DNA of 64,000 nt, taken from assembly GCA_900315775.1 (NCBI GenBank), contig ONAJ01000006.1, positions 1-64,000 on the forward strand, read 5' to 3'. Below the pieces are notes generated by a model. The model worked only from the letters and a program-made list of their open reading frames with translations, did not search any database and was not told where the DNA came from. Position 1 is the first letter of the stretch. Each line of letters begins with the position of its first letter. The translations under genes were made by a program, and so were the position numbers. Shown in pieces: positions 41,945 to 49,338 of the stretch. The stretch comes from an uncultured Prevotella sp. Lineage in GTDB: Bacteria; Bacteroidota; Bacteroidia; Bacteroidales; Bacteroidaceae.

Positions 41945-42072
41945 TAATCGCTCTACCTCGCTTATTCCAGTGTATCAGGGGGATGTCTTCTGACACCCTA
42001 TTTTAGCTATTATCTTTGTACTATTCTTTATAGGTGTATGGATCGGATTATATGTATTGGTGGCTGTAATGG
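41945..42072. other. Gene-free stretch before the transposase element
   Basis: It holds a small hairpin (TGTC TTCT GACA near 41984-41995, widened by AGGG/CCCT), possibly terminating the LRR gene, and a lone TATCTTTG at 42011-42018 without a clear -33 box. No ORF worth calling. Confidence 0.4.
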
Positions 42073-42169
42073 CTCAATATGAATGACTTCGCTGAGGATT
42101 TAGCAAGCGCCGCACTAAAGTGCAGCGAACTGGACGAAGACTTTTAGCAAGCGCCGCACTAAAGTGCAG
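42073..42169 (+). repeat. 97-bp direct repeat, left copy
   Basis: Identical over 97 bases to 43210-43306. Read in frame it encodes the last residues of the transposase (LNMNDFAEDLASA and on to a TAG), followed by one more 44-bp unit with the GCACTAAAGTGC palindrome. No gene body precedes it. Confidence 0.93.
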
Positions 42170-42267
42170 AGGGCAGAGGTCTGAGGGCTGAGGGATGAAG
42201 GCTGAGTTACGATGTGTTGCCTACGGCAAGGCGGAAGGATGAGGGATGGGAGTGAAAGACAATAAGA
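42170..42267 (+). other. Repeat-like DNA between the left direct repeat and the transposase
   Basis: Runs of GAGGGCTGAGGGATGAAGGCTGAG and similar words (shown in part) and the small palindrome TTGCCTACGGCAA. No promoter box was recognised. Confidence 0.5.
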
Positions 42268-43284
42268 ATGAAAAGAGCACCAATTAAACATAATAGACTG
42301 CGTCGGATGGATGTGCATGACTATGCTTCGGCATGCATATATCTTATTACTGTAACGACGGAAGGACGTAAGCGCATCTTAGGTTCGCTTGTGGGAGATA
42401 GTGCGAGTACGGCTGCAATTGAGCCTACGGCCTTAGGTTCATATGTGGCTGAGGCTTTTCGACAGACTGCTGCAGAGACAACCAAGAAGACTGGATGTCG
42501 CATTCAGGTGCTTCATTATCAGATTATGCCTGACCATTTTCATGGCATACTATATGTCCGTGATACTTTGCCTGCTGATTATGCATTGGGAAAGATAGTT
42601 GCTGCATGGAAGAGTAGTTGTTCTCATGCTTTTTGGCATGTTTCTTTGTCAAGTGCTCAGAACTTTAGTGTTGAGAAAATACCTCTTTTTTCCCGAGGAT
42701 TTAATGACCGCATCTTGTTTCGTAAAGGACAGTTACAAACGTGGATTGCATATCTGAATGATAACCCACGTAGGTTATGGCTTAAAATTCATTTCCCTAA
42801 TCGACTACATAAAGTGTATGACTTTAAGGCAGGAAAAAGGGGACATGAATATACTGCTGTTGGCAATACGTTTCTGGTTACTTATCCTGAACGTATTCAG
42901 GTTCGCTGTCATCGCAACCTGACAGAGAAAGAGATTCAAGCGGAGGTGAATAAATATTTACGTGAGGCACGGCGAGGAGCTGTGTTGGTATCGCCTTTTA
43001 TTTCGCCGGCAGAGAAAGCTGTATACAAGGCGTGCTATGAGGAAAAATTACCGATGATACATATCGTTAATCGTGGAATGGATGGAAAGTTTATTTACCC
43101 GTCAGGAAGGGATTTAACTGGATGCTCGGAAGGCTTTTTATTGGTGTTGGCTCCTTATGCCGACTATAGTGAAGAAACGAGTGCCGCTCGCATTACGAGA
43201 GCACAATGCCTCAATATGAATGACTTCGCTGAGGATTTAGCAAGCGCCGCACTAAAGTGCAGCGAACTGGACGAAGACTTTTAG
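42268..43284 (+). CDS. REP-associated tyrosine (Y1/HUH) transposase fused to a second domain
   Basis: 338 residues. N-terminal Y1 transposase domain (about 15-180) with the HUH motif H90-F-H92 in MPDHFHGIL and a likely catalytic Y162 in WIAYLNDNPRR. A second domain (about 190-325) reads GAVLVSPFISPAEKAV, PMIHIVNRG, YPSGRDLTGCSEGFLLVLAPY and ITRAQCLNMNDFAEDLA. It resembles Rossmann/DprA-like (SLOG) folds, but its function is not known to me. RAYTs act on palindromic REP sequences. This gene lies between 97-bp direct repeats, and its last about 24 codons are part of the right one. Confidence 0.85.
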   Translation: MKRAPIKHNRLRRMDVHDYASACIYLITVTTEGRKRILGSLVGDSASTAAIEPTALGSYVAEAFRQTAAETTKKTGCRIQVLHYQIMPDHFHGILYVRDTLPADYALGKIVAAWKSSCSHAFWHVSLSSAQNFSVEKIPLFSRGFNDRILFRKGQLQTWIAYLNDNPRRLWLKIHFPNRLHKVYDFKAGKRGHEYTAVGNTFLVTYPERIQVRCHRNLTEKEIQAEVNKYLREARRGAVLVSPFISPAEKAVYKACYEEKLPMIHIVNRGMDGKFIYPSGRDLTGCSEGFLLVLAPYADYSEETSAARITRAQCLNMNDFAEDLASAALKCSELDEDF

Positions 43285-43306
43285 CAAGCGCCGCACTAAA
43301 GTGCAG
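43210..43306 (+). repeat. 97-bp direct repeat, right copy
   Basis: Identical to 42073-42169. It includes the last codons of the transposase gene and leads into the 44-bp array. Confidence 0.93.
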
Positions 43307-43392
43307 CGAACTGGACGAAGACTTTTAGCAAGCGCCGCACTAAAGTGCAGCGAACTGGACGAAGAGATTTAGCAAGCGCCGCACTAAAGTGC
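43239..43392 (+). repeat. 44-bp palindrome-containing tandem array
   Basis: AGCAAGCGCCGCACTAAAGTGC starts at 43239, 43283, 43327 and 43371, exactly 44 bases apart; the left flank has it at 42102 and 42146. Each unit contains the perfect hairpin GCACT-AA-AGTGC and the linker AGCGAACTGGACGAAG. There are no unique spacers. Confidence 0.95.
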
Positions 43393-43420
43393 TGAGGTGC
43401 GGGGTGCGAGGAGAGTAACA

Positions 43421-43485
43421 GCCTCTCCCCAGCCCCATTCCCGAGCAAGCTCGCCTACCCGTAGCCTTTCCCAAAAGGGAAGGGA
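43421..43485 (+). repeat. Composite intergenic repeat (CTCTCCCCAG + CCCGAGC...CCCGTAGCC)
   Basis: The first part (43421-43436) matches the in-frame copy in miaA, and the second (43438-43470) the in-frame copy in lpd. It ends with the hairpin CTTTCCC AAAA GGGAAGG. CTCGTA/TCTCG repeats follow at 43508-43533. Confidence 0.88.
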
Positions 43486-43536
43486 GTTCAGAAGCGCACA
43501 AAACATATCTCGTACCTCGTATCTCGTATCTCGAAA

Positions 43537-43564
43537 AAAAGCGGAGCTTTAGGGCTCCGCTTTT
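43537..43564. terminator. Bidirectional terminator
   Basis: AAAAGCGGAGC (43537-43547) pairs with GCTCCGCTTTT (43554-43564). A-tract and T-tract on either side allow action in both directions; it directly follows the DUF3943 gene on the minus strand. Confidence 0.92.
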
Positions 43565-43567
43565 GTT

Positions 43568-45910
43568 TTATAGTTTGTATGTCAGACCGGCTCGGATTTC
43601 GAAGGTTCGTGCATTGACGTCTTCGAAGTCACGATAGTGGGCGTGACGCATGAAGAAGCTGCTACGCAGGTCGAACGATACGTGGTGGCTGAGATAGACT
43701 CCGAGGTTCAGGTTTAACGCCAACATACGGGTGTTTCCGGGGTCGCCCTGAGCGTTGGTGTAGTCGAGGTCGAAGCCTGACTTGCCTCTCCATTCTCTGC
43801 GGTCGTAACCTTTCCACGTGAAGATGTGGAAGTAGTTGGCGTCGAAGTTCAAGTAACCTACTTTATATACGTCCATGTGTGTCTGTACCTTGAAGGAGAA
43901 ACCGCTACCCATGTTGTAGTCGCGCTCCTGGATGCGGAGGTAGTCGCTGAGTGAACCTCCGAGGAGTATTCCGCTGAGGAACACGCGCTGTTCGAGGTTC
44001 ATGCGGTTCTCGAGTTGTGGGAATCGGTAAACGACACCAGGACCTACTGATGCTGCCTCGCTGATGCGGTAGGGGATGAGGTCGGTACCGTCCTTGACAG
44101 CCTCTGAGTTGTAGAAGTTGAAGTGCTGGAAGAAGCCGAAGGTGGATTCGAACTTATCGGTATCGCTTATTGGTGTTCCCCAGATACGTCCTAAGAGGTT
44201 CACACGGTTTACGAGTGGCTGGTTCTTTGAGAAGCCGAAGGTGATGTTCGAGGAGAAGTAAGAGAACGGTTTGTTGACGTCGGTGTTGAAGACGTTACCA
44301 TAGTCCATACCTAACTCGAGGTAGGGGTTGTGTTCACCGCGGAAGAGTGCTCTGTCGTCGGCAAGATAGCGGTCACCGACAGAGATGCGGTACTTGATAG
44401 GAATCTTGCTGTAGTCGTGATAGAGGTAGTTGCGGCTCTTTACCTTCCAAGCCTCGCCGGTGAGCACACGTTTGAATCCCTTCATAGGAGAAACGATGGC
44501 TCCTCCCAACTCGCGGAGGAAACGGCTGAAGCCCATCTCGCGGTCGTCGTAGAAGAGGTCGCTGATACGGAATGTTACTTCACCGATACAGGTACCACCG
44601 ATGGAGGTTGCCATGAGGTCGTTGATTGCCGGCGGGGTAATCTCGCCGAAGAACTCCCACATTAACGAACCGAAGACAGCACAGGGGAATGCCTCGTAGT
44701 AGGAGAGTCCGTTGGCACGTGCCGAGTTGAAGTAGAGGTTTCCGTGATATGGGTGAGCGAACAGGTTGGTGTTGAAGTTATCGTTATCCCACACGAAGGC
44801 GTGACGGAAGTTATGCTTTACGGTGTGGATGCTGATCTTGGCGAAGTCCTCGCGGAGCACCCAGGCGTCGAAGCGCTGTACGAAGGCATTGACGGTGAAG
44901 ATCATAGCTCCTGTGCGCAGCCAGTTCTTCTTTTGTGGCAGTGCGAAGCGGTCGTCGTCGCCAGCCTGCATATCTTCTTCGCTGTGGAGTCGTTTTACGC
45001 GGTCCATGCTGCTGTTGTAGCCTCCATAGCGGTAGGTAACACCGATTTCACCGAGCATACGGCTGCGGTACTTCCTGTTGTGGCTATAGTAGCGCGACTG
45101 ACCGTAACCCACAGAACCGAAGAGTCCCCAGTGTTTGTTGAGCTGGTAGTCCAGGTTGATGCGTGCCTCGATAGAGTAGAGGCGGTCGGGGGCGTCGGTG
45201 GAGTTTTTCTTGAAGGTCTCGATGTGAGCGAAACCCAGGTCACCGCTTAAAGATACCTTCGGCGAGAGCTGGAAGTACTGTCCTATGCGATAGTAGAGTG
45301 CACCGGAGAATTTGCTGTCGAGTCCCATGTAGTGAGTTCCCACACCAAGAATGTTATAGGTGGAGCGGTTACGGAAACGAATGCCGAAGTTAAACTTCGA
45401 GTTAGTACCGACAGCCGCCATAAGGTCAATGCGTGTCTTGGGGCTCACGTTGATGAGTCCGAAACGCTTGGCAATGGTGTCGCGCGAGAAGTTAAGGAGA
45501 CCAATCTGCACACCTTTCTGGTAGTCTTTCGTGATGTAGTTAACAAGACCTACCTGCACACCACGAAGGGTGTCGGTCTGGTTGCGAAGACCTATCTGCA
45601 CACCGTGGAGTGTACCGACGTTTTGGTTATAAAGACCAGTGAGCTGCAGACCTCTGGCATCGCCAATGACGATGTTGTTGAGGATGGAGAGCTGAACACC
45701 CTTCATGCCGCTATAGCCCACGTTGCTGAACGATGCCAACTGCAAACCGGAGGCATACTCCGCGATGTTTGAGATGGGCGACAGCTGGACTCCCTTTATG
45801 GAGTCGTTGATAGAGATTAGTCCAAGCCCAACGTTGGAACTACTCTTCTGTGCCTGTGCACCAAGTACAGCCATCATGGCGGCTGCTACCATAAGTAGTG
45901 TTTTTTTCAT
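43568..45910 (-). CDS. DUF3943 outer-membrane protein with GVQL-repeat N-terminus
   Basis: 780 residues. Signal peptide (1-20, AQA cleavage). Residues about 38-146 hold seven repeats of about 16-23 residues ending GVQL/GLQL...N (KGVQLSPISN, SGLQLASFSN, HGVQIGLRN and others), as in LA_2272-type surface proteins. The middle (about 345-450) is DUF3943, with SIHTVKHNFRHAFVWDND and YYEAFPCAVFGSLMWEF. Alternating beta segments run to a terminal L. It is probably an outer-membrane barrel of unknown cargo. It lies 21 bases after a DUF4421 gene. Confidence 0.82.
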   Translation of the reverse strand: MKKTLLMVAAAMMAVLGAQAQKSSSNVGLGLISINDSIKGVQLSPISNIAEYASGLQLASFSNVGYSGMKGVQLSILNNIVIGDARGLQLTGLYNQNVGTLHGVQIGLRNQTDTLRGVQVGLVNYITKDYQKGVQIGLLNFSRDTIAKRFGLINVSPKTRIDLMAAVGTNSKFNFGIRFRNRSTYNILGVGTHYMGLDSKFSGALYYRIGQYFQLSPKVSLSGDLGFAHIETFKKNSTDAPDRLYSIEARINLDYQLNKHWGLFGSVGYGQSRYYSHNRKYRSRMLGEIGVTYRYGGYNSSMDRVKRLHSEEDMQAGDDDRFALPQKKNWLRTGAMIFTVNAFVQRFDAWVLREDFAKISIHTVKHNFRHAFVWDNDNFNTNLFAHPYHGNLYFNSARANGLSYYEAFPCAVFGSLMWEFFGEITPPAINDLMATSIGGTCIGEVTFRISDLFYDDREMGFSRFLRELGGAIVSPMKGFKRVLTGEAWKVKSRNYLYHDYSKIPIKYRISVGDRYLADDRALFRGEHNPYLELGMDYGNVFNTDVNKPFSYFSSNITFGFSKNQPLVNRVNLLGRIWGTPISDTDKFESTFGFFQHFNFYNSEAVKDGTDLIPYRISEAASVGPGVVYRFPQLENRMNLEQRVFLSGILLGGSLSDYLRIQERDYNMGSGFSFKVQTHMDVYKVGYLNFDANYFHIFTWKGYDRREWRGKSGFDLDYTNAQGDPGNTRMLALNLNLGVYLSHHVSFDLRSSFFMRHAHYRDFEDVNARTFEIRAGLTYKL

Positions 45911-45931
45911 AATGATATGATTTCGTTATAC

Positions 45932-46906
45932 TTATATTCTCATTCCGTAGAAGATGCGTGCTATCCACTTGTCCTCCATAATTTCGGCGTAACTCTTGCG
46001 TTTAATAAGGGCGTTGCCGATGGCGTAGGCGCCAATGAAATGGCGGGGGTTGAAGTAATACACCACTCCCGCACGTCCGTTGAGTTCTATGGTGGGGAAT
46101 TTTGTGTTTGACTTCACACTTGATCCGTTTAGCTCCACGCTGTTGTTCTGCCATACTATGATGCTCGGAACTAACGAGATGTGCAGGAGCCAGTGTTTGC
46201 TTGCCACAAAGTTGTAGGCATAGCCTCCGCCGACGCCTACGTGTTGTGCTTTGATGTAAGCGGTAGGGTAGCCTGAGGGCATTTCGCCTGTAGTCCTTAT
46301 GGTACCGCCAAGATAGGAGATGCCCGCCAGCCACGAGCCGGCAGAGCGTTTCTGCATATAGAACTGGTAGAAGGGAGCGTCGTACGAGAACTTCTTGTAG
46401 TTGAAGGTGTAGTAGAAGTCGATGTGGAGCATCTGTGACTTGAGCCATCCTTTCTCTACATCGATGTGACGTCCCTGATAGTCTATGTAGCCCGCGCCAC
46501 TCTCCGCCTTCTGGTAGTTGACGTCGAGGACGAAGCGGCGAGGGTAGAAGTTGAAGTTAAGTTCGAAGTCGGAGTTCTTGCCCGTGAAAGTTCTTGGTGT
46601 CGTAGAAATCTCGAGGGCGAGGTCGTAGTAGTCGAATTCCAGACTTATGGTTGTCCTGGCATCGGTGGTCAGGTGTGCTTTGTCGCCGTTGCCGCGGGCA
46701 CGTAGGCTTGTTCCGGAGAGGGTACCCCACGCCTTAAGACCTATCTTGCCCGGCGAACGACTTATGTACGTTGTGTCATAATCAATAACGTTATACCTCT
46801 TCAGCAACAGGGTGTCGGCTTTCTTGATGAGCTTCTTCAGGGGGCCTTCGGCGAAGGCTCCCTGAGTTGCGAAAAGCAGTAATGTTATGACGATGAACTT
46901 ATTCAT
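45932..46906 (-). CDS. DUF4421 outer-membrane protein
   Basis: 324 residues. Signal peptide (1-19), then a beta-barrel protein with YDTTYISRSPGKIGLKAW near the start and GVGGGYAYNFV near 225, pointing to DUF4421 of Bacteroidetes. The function of the family is unknown. It begins 19 bases after pfkA and is followed by the DUF3943 gene, so the three may share a transcript. Confidence 0.75.
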   Translation of the reverse strand: MNKFIVITLLLFATQGAFAEGPLKKLIKKADTLLLKRYNVIDYDTTYISRSPGKIGLKAWGTLSGTSLRARGNGDKAHLTTDARTTISLEFDYYDLALEISTTPRTFTGKNSDFELNFNFYPRRFVLDVNYQKAESGAGYIDYQGRHIDVEKGWLKSQMLHIDFYYTFNYKKFSYDAPFYQFYMQKRSAGSWLAGISYLGGTIRTTGEMPSGYPTAYIKAQHVGVGGGYAYNFVASKHWLLHISLVPSIIVWQNNSVELNGSSVKSNTKFPTIELNGRAGVVYYFNPRHFIGAYAIGNALIKRKSYAEIMEDKWIARIFYGMRI

Positions 46907-46925
46907 TTAACATGACGTCTGTTGT

Positions 46926-47906
46926 TTAGATGCTCAGTTCGTTGAGTACTTTTATCATAGTCTTATCGACTCTCTTCTCTTCGGTGCGTATGCAGTACTC
47001 GAAAGGAACGAGGACAGCCTCTCCGTTGCGATAGCCTATCATGACGTTGCGCTGACCAGTCTTGAGAGCTTCTATGGCAGCACAACCCATCCAACTGGCG
47101 AGGACGCGGTCGCGGGCAGTAGGAGAACCTCCACGCTGCAAGTGACCAAGGATAGACACGCGGACGTCGAATTCTGGGAACTCGTTCTTTACGCGGTCGG
47201 CATAGTAGAGAGCGCCACACTTAGGACTCTCGGAAACGATGACGATGCACGACTTCTTTGACTTGCGGATGCCGCGGGTGAGGAACTCCTTGAGCTGGTC
47301 AACCTCGGTCATCTCCTCGGGGATGATTGCTGCTTCGGCGCCACAGGCTATAGCAGAATACTGTGCCAGGAAGCCTGCGTCGCGTCCCATCACCTCGACG
47401 AAGAAGATGCGTTCGTGACTGTTGGCGGTGTCGCGGATGCGGTCAACACACTGCATGATGGTATTCATAGTGGTGTCGTAACCTATGGTGTCGTCGGTAC
47501 CATTGACGTCGTTGTCGATGGTGCCGGGGAGTCCTACAACGGGGAAGTTGAACTCCATACCGAAGTTGCGCGCACCTGTTAGCGAGCCGTTGCCGCCGAT
47601 GACAACAAGGGCGTCAATCTCTTCCTTCTGACAGGTCTCGTATGCCTTCTGCATACCCTCGGGAGTCATGAACTCCATACTGCGGGCGGTCTTCAGTATG
47701 GTACCACCACGAGTGATGATGCCGCTGACGTCCTCGGTGGTAAGCGTCTTTACCTCGTCGTGAATAAGACCCTCGTAACCACGATAGATACCCTTGATGG
47801 TAAAACCGTTGTAGATGCCGGCGCGTGTGATGGCGCGGATTGCTGCATTCATACCAGGGGCGTCGCCTCCTGATGTGAGAATACCGATAGTTTTGATTTT
47901 AGACAT
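46926..47906 (-). CDS. pfkA: ATP-dependent 6-phosphofructokinase
   Basis: 326 residues. [15 protein letters not shown] (8-22) binds [12 protein letters not shown] marks the phosphate loop; [19 protein letters not shown] contains the catalytic Asp; [11 protein letters not shown] and [13 protein letters not shown] bind fructose 6-phosphate. The Gly-Asn in GGNGS (Asp in many ATP enzymes is GGDGS) leaves the phosphoryl donor to be tested. Glycolytic step from fructose 6-phosphate to the 1,6-bisphosphate. A 7-bp repeat array separates it from the TolC-like gene. Confidence 0.94.
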   Translation of the reverse strand: MSKIKTIGILTSGGDAPGMNAAIRAITRAGIYNGFTIKGIYRGYEGLIHDEVKTLTTEDVSGIITRGGTILKTARSMEFMTPEGMQKAYETCQKEEIDALVVIGGNGSLTGARNFGMEFNFPVVGLPGTIDNDVNGTDDTIGYDTTMNTIMQCVDRIRDTANSHERIFFVEVMGRDAGFLAQYSAIACGAEAAIIPEEMTEVDQLKEFLTRGIRKSKKSCIVIVSESPKCGALYYADRVKNEFPEFDVRVSILGHLQRGGSPTARDRVLASWMGCAAIEALKTGQRNVMIGYRNGEAVLVPFEYCIRTEEKRVDKTMIKVLNELSI

Positions 47907-47921
47907 AGCTTTATGAATTTT

Positions 47922-47977
47922 GAATTACGAATTACGAATTACGAATTATGAATTATGAATTATGAATTATGAATTAC
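47922..47977 (+). repeat. Eight tandem 7-mers (GAATTAC/GAATTAT)
   Basis: Three GAATTAC, four GAATTAT and one GAATTAC in phase. The stop codon of the TolC-like gene (minus strand, 47974-47976) is inside the last unit. Confidence 0.95.
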
Positions 47978-49305
47978 TGTCCTGTAGCCTTACGATATTC
48001 CAGTTGTTTTGTCTGGAAGTCGGCATAGGCGTCGGTATAGCGGTCGCGTGCCGACTGATAGTGTTCCTGAGCCTTCAACAGGTCAATCATCTTTGTCTGT
48101 CCTACGCGGTAGTAGTCGTTGTTAAGACGCAGGTTCTCGTCCGCCTGTCTGATAGCCTCGTTGGCGATGGCGAGTTTCTTGTGACTTACCTCGACAGCCT
48201 GCCAGGCGTTATTCATGCGGATGATGAGTTTCTGGCTGTTGTCCTGCAACTGGTCCTTAGCATCTTCCAAAGCGAGTTTCTGTTTCTTGATGGCGTGTGA
48301 GCCGCCCCACCATCCGCTGATAGGAATAGAAGCGGTAGCGAAGAGTGCTCCCGTTCTCTGACTCTCGTCGGCGAGGTTGTTGTAAATCCAGCTGGCGCCA
48401 ACACCAACCTTTGGCAGGTTGCTGCCGATGCTCATCTTGTGCTGCAGACGGTGGCTCTCAACATTCTTCTCGAGCAGACGATATTCTGGTGTGAGAGCAA
48501 GTGCCGACAGGTGGTCCTGACGAAGTCCTACGGGCAACGCAGGAACTGTAGCAACGGGTAGGGTAGAGAGCTCTGCAGGAAGGGCAACGTCGATAACCTC
48601 GTCGGGTTTGCCGACGTGCTGTGCCAACAATTGACAAACGGTAGAGAGAGCATTGTCAATCTCTATCTGTGCACTCTCTATCTCGCCTTTACGAAGTTGT
48701 ACCTGAAGGAGGTCGTTGCGGTTTACCATTCCCACGCGTACCATATTATCTACGTCCTTCTCGAGTTGTGCGAGCATATCGTGGATGGTGCCGAGAGTCT
48801 TCTGCTTCTCTTTGAGAGTAACAGCATTCCAGTAGTACTGCTCGGTGGTCATCTCTACCTTGTCGGCATTAGCCTCCATACTTATCTCGCTTGCCTCTTT
48901 GGCAACACCAGCCAGTTTGTTGGCATTGATAATCATACCACCCATAAAGACGGGCTGAACAGCATAGACGGAGCCTATGAAGCCTCTCTTGAACAGGCTA
49001 ATGTTTGAAGGCAGGTTGACGTCAGGAGGCAACAGTCCCTGCAGTGCTGGCGGCAATCCGAGGTCGAACTCGATGAGGGGTTTGTCGAAGGTAACGGCAG
49101 CGCCCGATGCCGCAATAGTTGGGAAATACTTTGTCAACGCCTCGCTCTTCGTCTGCTTTGCTTGGTCTATAGCGCTGCGGGCAGAACGAAGGGTGTAGTT
49201 ATTCTCTTCAGCCAGTTGTTTGAGCTGGGAGAGAGAATAGGTTGTTTGGGCTGTAGCACAGCCACAGCTTATTGATAAGGCTAAAATGGAAATTATCTTT
49301 TTCAT
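47974..49305 (-). CDS. TolC-family outer-membrane efflux protein
   Basis: 443 residues. Signal peptide (1-19, CGCATAQ), then two OEP repeats of coiled coils (YSLSQLKQLAEENNYTLRSARSAIDQAK, in part, and the later LKAQEHYQSARDRYTDAYADFQTKQLEYRKATG). It forms the outer-membrane exit duct of the RND system encoded immediately upstream (49339-53559). It is separated from the pump gene by a 33-base gap of TTCTTAACT repeats. Confidence 0.92.
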   Translation of the reverse strand: MKKIISILALSISCGCATAQTTYSLSQLKQLAEENNYTLRSARSAIDQAKQTKSEALTKYFPTIAASGAAVTFDKPLIEFDLGLPPALQGLLPPDVNLPSNISLFKRGFIGSVYAVQPVFMGGMIINANKLAGVAKEASEISMEANADKVEMTTEQYYWNAVTLKEKQKTLGTIHDMLAQLEKDVDNMVRVGMVNRNDLLQVQLRKGEIESAQIEIDNALSTVCQLLAQHVGKPDEVIDVALPAELSTLPVATVPALPVGLRQDHLSALALTPEYRLLEKNVESHRLQHKMSIGSNLPKVGVGASWIYNNLADESQRTGALFATASIPISGWWGGSHAIKKQKLALEDAKDQLQDNSQKLIIRMNNAWQAVEVSHKKLAIANEAIRQADENLRLNNDYYRVGQTKMIDLLKAQEHYQSARDRYTDAYADFQTKQLEYRKATGQ

Positions 49306-49338
49306 TTCAATTCTTAACTCTTAATTCTTAACTCTAAC

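Noticed and set aside
42268..43284. Classic IS200/IS605 insertion sequence
   Set aside because: No tnpB-like gene and the flanks are direct tandem palindromic repeats; the protein is longer, with an extra C-terminal domain, closer to RAYT proteins.
43239..43392. CRISPR array
   Set aside because: The 44-bp units are contiguous copies with no unique spacers, and no cas genes are nearby.
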